Notes: generated from the sequence alone by a model not told the origin. Counted from the stretch's first letter, positions 45,959 to 58,270 are shown. The stretch: DNA of 64,000 nucleotides from Odontocerum albicorne (GCA_949825065.1 OX463839.1:27575734-27639733), one strand, 5' to 3'. A program made the numbers and translations.

Positions 45959-46159
45959 AGGCCTCGGTCACACAGGTAGGAGCCTCGCTTGGTGCTTAGA
46001 GCTACGCTACTAGGTGATAATCGTCCCGTAGCGTGGCGCGAAGCGTGCAGCGTGGCCATTGCAATAGTATGGGGTGCGTTGGTTCGCTAGGATATGTCAC
46101 CTAGATTGCAGCGTAGCTCTAAGCACCAAGCGAGGCTCCTACCTGTGTGGCCGAGGCCT
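45959..46159. mobile_element. GC-rich fold-back MITE, 201 bp with 50-bp terminal inverted repeats
   Basis: The arms 45959-46008 and 46110-46159 are reverse complements over 50 bp with a single mismatch (AGGCCTCGGTCACACAGG at the left end, CCTGTGTGGCCGAGGCCT at the right). A further imperfect arm (CTAGGTGAT / GTCACCTAG) lies inside. The element is well over half G+C in a very A+T-rich setting. No transposase; no clear target-site duplication. Reminiscent of insect fold-back or hAT-like non-autonomous elements, class uncertain. Confidence 0.9.
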
Positions 46160-47329
46160 TAATAAATAGGATGGATATAAGTAGTGACTAGTAATAATTC
46201 GTTATTAATTTTGTATTTTTGTTTAATAAGATTGATAATTATTATTTTAAGTAGAATTATTCCTAAATATAATTAAATTTGTATTCCTCTTAAACATAAT
46301 TTTATTTGTTATTCCTGTCGTTAACATTCAGTTAAATGTTATTTTAAATAAAATCGCTGGATATTGAATCCAATTGGAAATGGAAATTTCACACTTCCTT
46401 TGACATGATTCAAGAATAAGTTTTTGTAATAATTTGTCAAAATAGTTTAATTTTTGATGTATATAAAATAAAATTTGACTGCCGAATAAGTGACTTTGAT
46501 GTAGAATTAAAATTTAAATTTAATTTTATTGTAAAAATCTAATAAAAATATTTTTAAGTTGTCGAGTCAAAATACTCTCAATCATCATATCCACATCTTT
46601 AAGGGTGTGTTGAAACATATCTTTTTGGTTTTTATTAATTTTTTATTAATGATACGTAAATCGCAGAAACATTTTTAAAATTAAATATCACAACATATAT
46701 CCCAGATAATTGGATACAGACTCGAAATAATTTTTTGCTTATTGATTTATTTTCTTTCATTTGCATAACAGTTTTGATAATTTTGAATGGGTTCTAAAGC
46801 CATTGGTTAGGGTTTCCCTAAAAAAGTAATTTAATGTTAGATATATTTTACTGTTAAATCTTTTGGCTTAAAATATGTATTATTTTAACTCCACAATTTG
46901 AAGGTTAGAAAAACTATAAATATTTATTTCCAACAATGTAAACGCTTGTTACATGCGCATGTGAGATAGGAGAGAAAACCCTTGACTACGTTCTATTGTG
47001 TCCTGTACTCGTCGCATACAAGAATGATTTTTTCACAAGTAAAAATGTCTCCCGGCCGTTCATCATATTCCATCCACTCGTACTGAATTCTCCATTAATT
47101 TAGTCACTTTACAGTCATTTATCTGAATTTTGTTCAAAACCCTTTAGATACTCCTATTACACTAGTTTTTCACATATTTTACAATGCCTTCTTTCCATTA
47201 AATTTTTATTGACAAAAATCATCCTTTTTATTAAATGGAAAGCCTGATAAATAATGATAATGCAAAGTATCTCTCATTGAGAACGTTGTGTAGAATTTGT
47301 AGAAAATCAATGTAAGACAAAAAATAAAT
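46160..47329. other. Unique A+T-rich DNA
   Basis: No gene. A small R3-like word (TGTCTCCCGGCCGTTCAT) at about 47047-47064. Confidence 0.4.
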
Positions 47330-47515
47330 AAATACAAAAGGAATGCTGTTTGAAAGACATACTGTGTTTAAGATAAATCAAGGAGTATAGAGATGGTTGC
47401 AGATGGACGTTGCAGAAAAAAAGATGTATACCAAGATAGAATGAAGTGAAGATTTTTCTCTCTCAGCCTACCCCAATAGAGGCATAGTGTACTGGTAATA
47501 ATGGTGATGTATATG
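47330..47515 (+). mobile_element. LINE-B 3' fragment, heavily decayed
   Basis: TTTTTCTCTCTCAGCCTACC then CCAATAGAGGCATAGTG matches the family 3' box. Upstream A/G-rich sequence is consistent with decayed coding DNA. Confidence 0.5.
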
Positions 47516-47960
47516 CTTATCTAAAACAATGTGCCTTTTATTTCAATCCGTTGATGTTTCCATGGGTCCATAAAATGTAGATATTGATACCTTGAATGTT
47601 GTGTCCACTATAAATTACACGTGAAAGTATAATAATCACTCAATTTCAAAAGATCCAGTGTTTTTATAATGACCCTGTCACGTTAGTTGTGAATCAACAC
47701 AAAAAGGTAAATGAAGGGGAATTATCCGTCACGCTTGGCCTAAACGCGCGCTAGCGTGCATTGCGACGCTCCCTGTTGTTGGGGCGCTCAAGTGGTCGAG
47801 ACGGGCGCCTCGCGTGCTTTTCATTATACAAATAACCGGTAATACAGTTCTTATGATTTTTAGGGTGAATCAAAGGGAACTTACACATTTTCTTCATTAT
47901 TTTTCGTCACCTTTAATGAACAAAAAATCATGTATTCATCTACAATAGTACGAAAAACTC
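47516..47960. other. Unique DNA with a GC-rich island
   Basis: 47728-47820 is unusually GC- and CpG-rich (e.g. AAACGCGCGCTAGCGTGCAT, GGGCGCCTCGCGTGC) for this window, with many short GCGC-type inverted words. It may be another decayed GC-rich MITE like that at 45.96 kb. No gene identified. Confidence 0.35.
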
Positions 47961-47964
47961 TTCA

Positions 47965-48185
47965 GTTGGTTAGGATCAGTGAGATGTCTGTTTCTTTTTT
48001 CTAGAAAGCTTTCGTATATTGAAAAGTTCCACTCACTTAAAGTTCATCGATTAGACTTTTTAGTAGTTCACTGGTCATTCCCTAGGGTTTTCGGATCCAA
48101 TTCTTGACGGTATTAAAAACAAAAAAGAAAAAAGCAGTTCCAGTCTAATTAAAAAGTCTATTAGGTTAAAAATAATGCTTAAATG
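47965..48185 (+). mobile_element. SINE-A copy, degenerate and interrupted
   Basis: Head CTTCAGTTGGTTAGGATCAG, a separated B-box (GGATCCAATTCTTGACGG) about 115 bp later, and body CAGTTCCAGTCTAATT. Extra sequence lies between the boxes. Confidence 0.45.
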
Positions 48186-48204
48186 ATTCGAGTGTTGTTA
48201 CTTT

Positions 48205-48340
48205 TTAATGGACGGATTGTGAATTACTAACTTTCTCCAGTGGTTCTTAACCTAAGGGCTCAGTAAATGGGGCCGAAGGCAATATTTTCTCTCGGCTATG
48301 CCCTTGAACATGCCTGCACCCTCAATCCTGATATGTTCTC
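48205..48340 (+). repeat. R3 repeat copy
   Basis: GGATTGTGAATTACTAACTT, CAGTGGTTCTTAACCTAAGG, then the core GGGGCCGAAGGCAATATTTT CTCTCGGC and right flank. The best single copy for seeing the family's order of parts. Confidence 0.6.
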
Positions 48341-48357
48341 GTATATATACTCGTATA

Positions 48358-48557
48358 NNNNNNNNNNNNNNNNNNNNNNNNNNNNNNNNNNNNNNNNNNN
48401 NNNNNNNNNNNNNNNNNNNNNNNNNNNNNNNNNNNNNNNNNNNNNNNNNNNNNNNNNNNNNNNNNNNNNNNNNNNNNNNNNNNNNNNNNNNNNNNNNNNN
48501 NNNNNNNNNNNNNNNNNNNNNNNNNNNNNNNNNNNNNNNNNNNNNNNNNNNNNNNNN
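48358..48557. other. Assembly gap, 200 N
   Basis: Exactly 200 unknown bases. The size is probably conventional. Reading frames crossing it are meaningless. It is preceded by a TA-rich stretch with TACTCGTA at 48348-48355. Confidence 1.
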
Positions 48558-48649
48558 TCAAAAGTTTGGTATAACCCATTAATTAAATAATATTTATTTA
48601 TTGAGTTATTTAACATATTTAAGCTAAGACATGTCTTGACTTCATAATT

Positions 48650-49205
48650 GTTTTTACCTCTTATCGTAAACGTGACAGGAGGCAGAAGAGTGTTTTACAA
48701 TTGAAATTTAAACATGGAAACAATAATAAACGTTTTCTTGGTGATTTGTTTTCCCCGTCTCTGTTGTATGAATGTGAAACTATGACCATATACAGAAAGC
48801 AGATAAAAAAATTGGAAAAGTTTCCCTAATGCTGCTTTGGTGGCATACTAAAAATAAAATAGTGGCATAGGTGAACAAAACTAAGTTTTATTGCCGAGGC
48901 ATAAGCAACCAGAATTGAAACAATTAAAATTAAACAACAACTTCGATAGATTAATCATATTATTGAATGCCAGAATCAGAATGTAAAAAATAAAATGGGA
49001 TGGCCTAAAAAGCGGTACAAGAATGGCATTAAATTCAGTCTCACGTCCTTTGATATGTTTTTCATGAGCTTGGTTGCAGCCAAATGGGAAGGTGTCCAGT
49101 GGAAAAGGGCAGTAATTGAAACGGTATGACTTTTTGATGTGGTAAGACAGGATTGAGAAAAGAAAAGTACTAAAAGCAAAAAAAGCACGAAGAGTGAGTT
49201 CACAC
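48650..49205 (+). pseudogene. RTE-like LINE ORF2 C-terminal pseudogene
   Basis: In shifting frames: LLYECETMTIYRKQIKKLEK near 48755 (the LLYGxExWTLYRRHxKxLE box), NHIIECQNQNVKN near 48955 (GHIxRMPxxRxPK region), and KMGWPKKRYKNGIKFSLTSF near 48990 (GxPKKRYKDxLKxSLK box). These are in the order of the C-terminal third of RTE-like ORF2 proteins. The catalytic domain is absent, possibly in or beyond the gap. Confidence 0.75.
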
Positions 49206-50525
49206 TGTAATCGCGTTATTACATGTCAACTCAACACACACTTTTCCCCTGCACCAATTACATTTTTGGTTTTAAGTTTGTATCTATAGAGAACACTAAT
49301 AAAGATTTTTAGCCATAACATATTGATAAAACTTCAAGATTTTTGCATTCTTCTAAAATGTATTTAATACTAAATAAAATTAATGCAAAAAAATAGATTT
49401 TAAAGGTATATAGAAAAAATACAAAGTGTAATAATAACAATAAACGGACAATTCATGCAATTCCGTTAAGAGAACGGACTTTCCTAAAAGGTCCTCGAAC
49501 TCGGGATTTAAACCCACTATTATTGATAGCGGTGGCTGCAGCCATTAGATAAGATATTTTACAGCATCTGCATATGTTTAAAAAAACATATTTTTTAAGG
49601 AAATCTATTTAGCAAAGGAAAATGAACTACAAACAAACCTTTGTAGACCTTCCGATATGTGATAGTAACACATACAGCTTTATGTGTAATAGTGTAGTGT
49701 ATGCATGTATTGTATATGTGTACTGTTCATATATTGTATAATCATGTTTTTTTTTATAAGATCTCCAAAAAAGAGTTATCTTCAAGTACTTTCTAAAGCT
49801 GCACATGCCACCTTGAAATATACCAATTCCCTCCAAAAGGTCAGTAACGCCAATAATCCTTTCATAATACCCTGTCCTTTTCAAACGATTCGGAAGAATC
49901 GATTTATTCGATGAAAACAAAATTAACCTCAAAACACGGCATATCTAAGTAAACCGAAAATCTAACGGGTAAGGTTGATTTTTTATTTAAATTGTGATGA
50001 TTTTATATGGAACGATCCGCGAAGGTGCGCGGATCCAGTATTGGATTTATATCAATCAATCTTGTCTCCTTAGGGTGTACAATGGACTGATTATCGTAAT
50101 CGTCTATGAGAGATTGCCTAATTAAGTAAGTACTTCGTAAAATTGGATGAAAGCCTTTAAATATTTCGTGTCGAAAACTATAGTGATTACCCAAAGTAGA
50201 TTGTTTCAGGTGATGGACTGAATATTATTGTGATATGAATTTTCGGTTGATAGTTGCGTTGGAAACCAACTATGATTAAAGTCATTTGACGATTATAATG
50301 GGCTGAAGTCACGCAAGCACACACGTATTCCGGTTACTTTAAATATTTTATTCTAATTCTCTTCATTTTGACAGTCAATCGTCAAATTATACAATACAAT
50401 GTAAAAAGAATGAAAAATATTTTTTGAACTTAAGATTTTAATAAAATTTGGATGTTTTCGATGACTTTGTTGTTAAAGAAGTGTTGTTTATCTCAGGGGC
50501 TACGCGATAGTTTAAAAAAAAAAAT
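49206..50525. other. Unique DNA with a decayed tRNA-like piece
   Basis: 49495-49560 on the minus strand resembles a tRNA-like head (TCTAATGGCTGCAGCCACC ... GGGTTTAAATCCCG), perhaps a third SINE lineage. 50014-50035 is a perfect 8-bp-stem hairpin GATCCGCG-AAGGTG-CGCGGATC. Open frames at 49627-49932 have no known match. Confidence 0.35.
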
Positions 50526-50700
50526 ACGAGACTGTTGTTACCTCTCAGCGCGTGGTAGTAGTATCATCATATACTATGACGGACAGTGAATTCCATGCGT
50601 ACTCCAGCGGTTTTAAGTCCTAAGACTCGATAAACGCGACTGAAGATAATATTGTCTCCCGGTCATATTCCTCAATGTCCGCATTACCACTGCAGATATG
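50526..50700 (+). repeat. R3 repeat copy
   Basis: ACTCCAGCGGTTTTAAGTCC then the core ACTGAAGATAATATTGTCTC CCGGTCAT, with right flank CAATGTCCGCATTACC. Confidence 0.55.
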
Positions 50701-53700
50701 ATATAAAATAATAAATAATAAACAGTTTTTGATAGCCAAAACAAAGCAATATAAGAAAAAATATTACAACAGGTTAAACATGATTCATTTAAGAAACAAT
50801 TAAATCTGATGCTATCAAAAGGCTTGCGTTCATCTCCTATGACTCCCCTCCCACCGATCAGACATCACCCCAGTATATACTCGTAGAAAAGAAACCTGAC
50901 TGGGGCATCATATATGTTTTTTTAGCTCACACCTTTGAGGAGTCATACAAAACAATGGTACAAAATATATTTTTTTTTACTTCGAGTGATGAAAATACTT
51001 TCAAACAGTTCAAAAAAATATTGATATGTGATTTTTTTCACATTTTGGTTCAAATCATTGAGTCTCTTAATTGTATTTTACTTCGACGCCAGAAATCAAG
51101 CCTTTGGGTTTAGATTCACCGGATAAGACATGGAACTTGCGGTTCGTTATTCTACGTATTTGTACCACTACTGTACGGAAAGATGCAACATCATAGGTAC
51201 TCACCGCGTATTGTTACCAAACGATCTTTTTAACCAGACTGGTACCCCATTTTTATTTTTTTTATGTGGAAGTTAAGGGTACTAACAAAGAGGTCATAGA
51301 GAAATTCATGCTTTATATATTTTATTGTTCGATAAAGCATTAAAAGGTTTCCTTTGCTACATCTCCAACTAAAGCACTAATTTTGATTTAAACGTGTTTT
51401 ACTTATAAAATTCGTATTAATTCATAAAAACAATTACACAAACCTTTAAAAAATATTAAAAATAATCAACTCATAAAAAAATATATCAAAATGCAAAGTT
51501 CTCATCGAAGATAGAGAATTTGTTTTTGCTTAATTTATGGTTTGAATGACTTGATAACTTTTATGATTGTTTTTCAAGTGTCCATAAAGGCACATTCTAT
51601 TGAAAGATTAAACCACTTAAGTTTTGTTTCAATTTTCTTTCAGAAATATCACAAAGCGGTAATCAAACAAATCTCATTTACATGTTTTGATTTCAGTTTT
51701 TTGGTTAGCATGTTCTGTATTTTTTTAAACTTATATTAGTTATTCCGGATACGGAAAGAAAAATTAACCCCATTGTTCAAAGTTCCTATCCCACTCTGTG
51801 ACCATGTACAGATACAAAACAAGACATCTGTCTCGTTTTCTCATTAGGGGTTTTATCGTTTGAAAGTTGGCTTGAACTGTATAACTGGCTCGTTAAATTT
51901 AAATATGCTATTATCATTTCATTCTATGAGCTTTCTAAGTGCACAAAAACCTCAACTCGACTTATTTTTGAATACATTTAGTAGAATAAGAATAAAACGG
52001 AAGTGAATCCAAAACTGTTTAGAAATATTAAAATGTTGTCGGATACAAATAAAGAGTGTTGTTGGAATTTGTGTTTTGATAAAATGAAAGAAAATATTCA
52101 TTTTCATGAAGCTCTTCAAGAAAATTTTAATGAATCTTTTTTCTTTGTTTGTTTTTAATATTTTTGTAAGTTATTTTAATTCATGATGCTCGTACTTTCA
52201 TGTTTATGTATTTATTGTACTGGTTAATAACTTGCTTTTTGTATTAAAATTAAATAAATAATTTTAGAAGTCTCATTCAGTACAAAATCAAATAAATTAT
52301 TGGGCCATAAGTATTTATTTTACAATAAATAAATTAAAAACATCGCACATGCAAATTTTATATATAATATATATTACTAAACGAATAAGGATAAATATTA
52401 AAACATGATTTTGTCCAAGCTATTACAATTATCTAAGATTGATAAAATCAATAATACAAAGTACATCTAGTATTGATTTTACAGAAAACGTGAATTATGG
52501 AAGGCCTTTATAAGCGAAAAATCCTGAGAGGATTTAAAAGCAAAAAACGTCCACCTCCCAAAATTCTTCTTCATCAGATTTATTCATCTTATTTCACGCG
52601 TCCTTTGCATTTTTTATTTGATTTACTTCATTCCTTCCTTCCTCTTCGTTCAGATTCCGTAACAACTCCCTCACTTTCATCTGACAAGCGCTGATTTTTT
52701 GCTCTTCTCTTTACCCTCGTCTCTGAGTCGAAAGTAATTGATTCTGAGATTAATATATTTTTTTCCAACAATTAAGCATTTATAAAGATATAATTTCCTT
52801 ATCTGTGTTATGCGCTTGATAAACATATCAGAACCCATTTGAAGATATAAAGGGGCATAATTTTTAATTCGTAGTACATTCTTAATTTTTAGATTTGTCA
52901 TTTCGCTCATTTTTATCGACGAATCCATTAAAATTAATTATTTTAAGACAAGCATTTTGAAATATAACCTTTTATTGACTTTATAAAATTTCTATTTATA
53001 CCCAAATGGTAATACTTAAAGTATTTTAAATTGGAGATTTTCTTAGTTCTGTAATAAAACTATCTAACATAACATATTCAATTAATAATTATAATAATTT
53101 TGTTACTAAATTTTTGCAATCGTAAGTATTACTTAAAAATATTTGATGCTATAATACCGCTCTTGAGCATTAAGAACCTAGGTTGTTAAAAACCCTGTAA
53201 GGTAAATGATTATAAATAAATAAATATAAGGGGTATATATAAAAGTGACTTAAATTTTTTACGGTATTATATTACGAGAGATACTCGTACATCGAGCTTC
53301 TGAAAAAAAATAAGGATGCAAAACATACAATATAGCTCCTTTACAAAGGGAGATCGACGAGTGCGGGTTTTTAAGGTTTCCACATGAGTGAATGATTTAT
53401 GTGAATGTAGACCGTGTGATGAAGCATAATGTTGATGTGTTGTTGAGATTATGATGCGGTTGGAATTGTAAATGTGATGTCGTGGGATTCGAGGATGTGA
53501 AAACAGAGCGTGTTTGTTTCAGCTAAGTGTTTAAGTATATTAAAAAAATATATATATCTTTGAATGGGATCACTTTCTCGCAGGACTTGCCTAGAGAAGT
53601 AGTTCTACATATAATAAAAATGTTGATTTGGTACTTATATTCTACTTCTCGATTTAACTTTCCATTGAAACGTTGTAGATACTAAATTAATAAAGTTTAA

Positions 53701-54524
53701 GCTAAAAAAACGTTTATGAAATTGATTTAAAATTGTAAAAAATACGTTGGAAATATTCCAAATCGTCTGTTAATTGATATATTAGTCTGTTTTTTTATTT
53801 AATTACGTAGAATAGAAAGTTTTATTTCAGGTTCATGAGTGAAATATGTTATACAAAATAAAGACGAATTAATATGTATGATTAGTTTTTAAATAAGTTG
53901 AAATGAATAAGAACATTTTGTTTTTGTTAGAAAATGGATACCGGCAGTTCGAGTTATGGATACACGTAAATTTTAATACAGAATAATTCAACAAGAAGAG
54001 AAATCGGAACTCGACCTTAATTTATAATACAGGATTAAATCGTTAACATAACAAATGATACGGAAACAGTCGAATAAAGAAAGCTCGTTAACCGTTTAAC
54101 TTGTTTAAATTATTTCCCTACATTCCCGTGAAAGAATAAAAACGAGCATGTAGCCAACAAGAGAGGTCATAAAATAGTGCGACATTTTTACGGTAAGTAA
54201 GCTGTGGACACGAAAGTAGAGGGGGAGATGGGCTGCTTTTTTGCCATTCTCCGGAGACACCTCAACCAGAGCGGACTGATTAATGTGGCCGCCACGGGTG
54301 GAAATGCCGCTCCCTCGACTTGTACGGATAGTAATATACTTTAGGTGCAGCGTACACAAGAAATAATTATATTATTGTATGTTATAATCGAAGAATATGT
54401 ATAATATTTCAATACTCATTTTTCCTTTCTCTGTGATGATTTGTATTTTTAATTATTAGAATAATTTAGAAATAACACATTAAATCTCAAAATGTATTGA
54501 TATAACACTATCGGTGTATACACT
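50701..54524. other. 3.8 kb of unique A+T-rich DNA
   Basis: No gene or LINE/SINE box is recognised. TACTCGTA at 50878-50885 and 53282-53289. Blocks at 52540-52740, 53380-53520 and 54190-54350 are less A+T-rich and unexplained. (TAAA)-type tails at about 52245 and 53212 may be LINE 3' ends. Confidence 0.35.
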
Positions 54525-54668
54525 CAAACCTGTTGGATTTTTTGCCATGTCACACGATTTCTTTCAACTAATCAGAAAGAAATAAAAAATGTTTTAAGTG
54601 AAAATCAGACTGGAAAAGACAGGCCTTTTTAAAAATAAATTGGGTTCCAAAAAGAGTCAAAACGAATA
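54525..54668 (-). mobile_element. SINE-A copy, minus strand, 5' end lost
   Basis: Reversed tail (TTGCCATGTCACACGATTTC) and body (GTGAAAATCAGACTGG). The B-box position is mutated (AAAAGAGTCAAAACG) and the A-box is gone. Confidence 0.65.
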
Positions 54669-55214
54669 ATAATCTTGTGTTTCTTTAAACTTATTTATCA
54701 GAACACAAACGGTCCTAGTAAATTGAAATTTGATTATTCTTAGTACATCAAAAGGTTGGCCTATTTTATTTAATTTATTTTATTATCTTTTTTTTCGTAA
54801 AAATACAGAATAAATATTCCTGGAAAAGTAGCCAGTATAAAAAAGTATAAATTTGGCAGGTGATAAAAAATTATTTGATATGCCTTGACCAAAGCACTAT
54901 TGACATATGACGTGATGTATGTTGCGTAACATATTCTAAATAATCTTCTCTAGAAAGCCTTCCTATCGTCACACAATACTGCGCATGTCATACTTTAATT
55001 TGAAACCAAATAAAAAAGTTCAATGTGTTCAGAAAGACCAAAAAACATAAAATTCAAAAATATATTGATGTTTAGAATTGGTGGCTATGTATTAAGAAAA
55101 TTACTATGGTTAAAAGAATCTTGATAACATTTTAAATACATATTATTAAACCTCTATTTGATTTTTCAATGATTTTTAATAAAATAACACTTGACTGTAT
55201 AGGAAGCTTAGATA
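54669..55214. other. Unique A+T-rich DNA
   Basis: Nothing recognised. Confidence 0.4.
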
Positions 55215-55350
55215 GCTATATTCATATATACATATCATTACGTTATCTTCCTGCCAGGGTAGGCAAAGAGGACAGAGTACCTGACATTCCTATCTCGACA
55301 CACATTCTATGCATCCTCGACATACAGCTTCGAGAATTGTTTATTCAAAT
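55215..55350 (-). mobile_element. LINE-B 3' fragment
   Basis: Reversed tail (ATATACATATCATTACG) and 3' box (CCTGCCAGGGTAGGCAAAGA), then reversed C-rich coding sequence. Confidence 0.6.
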
Positions 55351-56283
55351 ACATTTTTAAAAGTGCAGAAACATTATAAAATTATGTAATACGAGTATAA
55401 GTCATCATAAATTAAAGACAGCCGATGTCATTATTGCTTTACATTTATATGATATAAAGATATAAATGTATGACCTTAAAAAAGAGAACCTTGAAAAATA
55501 GTGGAATATGTTGACTATGGGGAGTAGACATTGATGAGAAGAAAACGAAATGTACTTTATATATTCTAAATGATTAGCGAGATACTTCCATGTATTGGAC
55601 ACCTTTATTTCTGCGATACCTTTATGGCGCGGAAAAAATAATGGTAATATTTCGTTTTTCATTCAGTTGATGACATATTTTCATTAAACGATTTTTAACC
55701 AGCTGACATATGTTATCATAAAAACTGAATATTTATATGATTTTGATGCCGTGTAAAGAAAAAATCGCATAACTCAAGATCTTTTTGGTATCTGCTTGCA
55801 AAGGATGGAAGATAATAGGTGGCTGCGCACAAAGGACGGGAGATAATAACCATAAGAGGGCAAGGCAAGAAGCTTTTTAATGGACAAATATAAGAATCTA
55901 TATATGTTCATTTATATTTTTTTTAAATATATGATAGTGTATGTTTGTATACAGCGTAAGAAATAAATACTACAACATTATTATACACTGTACAATACGG
56001 TGGATTTACTGTCAAATACCAATCTTTTCTAAAGAACTATAAACTAGTTTTATGAAGTTTTGAGTTGAAGATGGAGGATTGACCTTTTTAAAGTGAAAAA
56101 AAGCAATACTAAAATAACAAAATAAAAAAAAAACGAAAAAAAAACGTTATCAGTGGCGTTTAACGTTTTCCATTAAGTCACTTATGTAAATAAATTAAAA
56201 TTCGATTCACAAATATCGTTACACAAGGTTGAAAAAAATATTTATGATTTATAAACATTTTCGATATAATTTAAAAGTCATAA
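55351..56283. other. Unique A+T-rich DNA
   Basis: TACGAGTA at 55390-55397. A short imperfect duplication (AAAGGATGGAAGATAATA / AAAGGACGGGAGATAATA) at 55800-55848. Confidence 0.4.
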
Positions 56284-56437
56284 TTATTTGTAATTTGTTT
56301 ATTCCACTTTTTATAACGGTATAGCCCTACTGATTGCTGAACAAGTCTTGTTTGTGCTCCCCTGATGCTGAGGTGAAAACCTTGAAACCGGTAGAGTTAT
56401 ACCGTTATAAAAAGTTGAATAAACAATTTACAAAATA
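56284..56437 (+). mobile_element. Inverted-repeat element with hammerhead-ribozyme-like core
   Basis: The arms 56291-56322 and 56399-56430 are reverse complements with about two or three differences (ACTTTTTATAACGGTAT / ATACCGTTATAAAAAGT at their inner ends). Between them are CTGATG (56362-56367), a 4-bp stem with a GAAA loop (AGGT-GAAA-ACCT, 56371-56382), GAAAC (56384-56388), a 5-bp stem CGGTA...TACCG (56389-56404) and TTA. That is the order of a hammerhead ribozyme, as known in Penelope-like retroelements. One core base departs from consensus (C after CTGATG instead of A) and no adjacent stem I is visible, so activity is doubtful. Confidence 0.45.
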
Positions 56438-57442
56438 TTTAAAACTCCACAATGTTAATGCCTTAACTATAAATAATATATTTCATAATTATTTGTAAGT
56501 TGTATTTCAATATATCCAGATCTGAATAATGAAAGTGAAAAATAAAATAAGGATTTTTTTAAATCAAACAATTTCAAGAATTTAAAACATTGAAACAGTT
56601 TTGATTTAGATGCAGCGAAGATATCAAAAATGTTTCATTATCAGCGTCGTATAAAAGCAATCCCTTCAGGTCACGTACTTCCTCTTCTTTTCCTTCTACA
56701 CTCTCCTCCCCTCTATTCCGGCCGGCTTTATCGTTTGCTTTCCTCCCCAGCCCATCGTTCCTGCACACCTCGAACAGGTGCTGTTGGAAGGAAATGTACA
56801 GCCCTGGAACGGAAGTTAAAATGTCACCCCAAGGCAGTCATTCTAATTTCGTCAATGCACACCGTAAATATTGAATATTTTGAAATTATTATAAACGAAA
56901 TTTATTTTCAAAATCTTAGAGTTTGTATCGTATTTTTGGAAAGAAATCTGTACGCCCAAAGTATATGATGCTATCAACTTTGATAAGGTCACGTGTAAGT
57001 GGCAACATATGAATTTCATAAAAAGTCTATGTAAATATTCTAGAAAAAAATGTTGTCAAAGGATTTTTTGTGTAATCATTGAAAAAATGAATATATTCTT
57101 CAAAAACATGAATTTCCTTCTTTTTAGACGTTTAAGGAATACAAATGGATTTAGGAATATTGAATAGAAAACCAATCAAAATCGTACTATGAATGTGAAA
57201 AAAATATATAAAATAGAACAGTTTAATACCTTCATATCAGTATAAATAAGTAATTATTAGGCAATAAAAACTTTAAAAAGTTCTGGTTTTCGTGTACCAA
57301 ACATTCTTTACCTTAAGAACATCGTATACCTTTCTTAATAATTTTTTTTCAAATTAAATTAGTTTAAGCTTCGAAATCAGTTTATTCTCTCATAATTCTA
57401 TTTTGTGTGAACATCCTCATTTCAAAAACTGACAATGATATA
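56438..57442. other. Unique DNA
   Basis: 56640-56850 is less A+T-rich, but the frames there (56574-56968, both strands) show no recognisable domain. Nothing else seen. Confidence 0.35.
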
Positions 57443-57640
57443 AACGACCTCCGTGGCTTAGTTGGTAAGACATCTGTCTTCGACCTAGGGGTTGTGAACA
57501 CGATATCCGTTGGAAACCATATTTAAAAAAACATCCGAATGTTTTTCACTTGAGGCTACTCGAACATTTTTCAGAATGTTTGGAAGATATTGTCATGTCA
57601 ATAAGCCTGCTAATTTGTATTATATATAATGAAAGAGTTA
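57443..57640 (+). mobile_element. SINE-A copy, near complete
   Basis: Head ACGACCTCCGTGGCTTAGTT, weak B-box (GAACACGATATCCGTTGG), body, and tail GAATGTTTGGAAGATATTGT then CAATAAGCCTGC and TATAATGAAAGAG. Confidence 0.85.
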
Positions 57641-58104
57641 TAGAAAACAAAACTAAAAGGGGATTTATAAATAAAATAAGAGTTTCGTTCATTTCTTCAA
57701 CTATTTCACAGTTCGGTTAGAGAGAAAAAGATTACGAAACAATTTCTAATACGCAATGCACCTTGTGTTATAATAGCTTTTAATATTACATTTTTGATAT
57801 TCCAAAACATTTTCAGATAGCAAGATCGACAAAGTGTGAATACTTCTTACATCTCTAAATGTAGGTATGTACAGGTATGGCAAAGTTTGTCGAGGTTAGG
57901 ATTAATCTGGAGAAACAGACACATTTCCGAGGTGGGAAAATACGTCTTGTTTCATTCATACGGACCTCAAAAACAAGGTGGATTAATACCAGGGAAATTT
58001 CAGAGGTATGTTGTTTATAAATGTAGTGTTGAAGACGATTGCAGGGTGTTTCACGAAAAAAAAACAAACAACAAACCAGCGTTCTTCGGTCATAATTAAC
58101 GCAA
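57641..58104. other. Unique DNA
   Basis: The 87-codon frame at 57836-58099 has no recognisable family. No gene call. Confidence 0.35.
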
Positions 58105-58270
58105 GGAGGACATAAAAAGACTTATCGCAAGAGCCAAGGTAGATCATCTATGCGCTGGGGCGACCAAGTGAGGAATACTACGGGCCTGCCTATGCTATAG
58201 GCTCTGGTGATAGCGAGATGCTGAGAAAGCTTGGGAAGAATGTATACGACACACGACCATTTTAATGCGC
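58105..58270 (+). mobile_element. RTE-like LINE C-terminal relic
   Basis: In one frame it reads KSQGRSSMRWGDQVRNTTG, matching the GRPxxRWxDDVxxxAG box near the end of endonuclease/reverse-transcriptase ORFs, followed by degenerate sequence ending LGKNVYDT. Nothing of the polymerase is left. Confidence 0.55.

Noticed and set aside
45959..46159. Bacterial-type terminator or attachment site at the GC-rich hairpin
   Set aside because: Arm length, eukaryotic context and lack of neighbouring genes point to a fold-back transposable element.
48267..48616. Open frames of about 100 codons on both strands
   Set aside because: They consist mostly of the 200-N assembly gap.
49627..49932. 101-codon minus-strand frame
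   Set aside because: Low-complexity C-terminal half and no family signature; likely chance in A+T-rich DNA.
57836..58099. 87-codon frame in a less A+T-rich segment
   Set aside because: No recognisable motif and no flanking splice-site pair I could defend. A LINE relic follows immediately.
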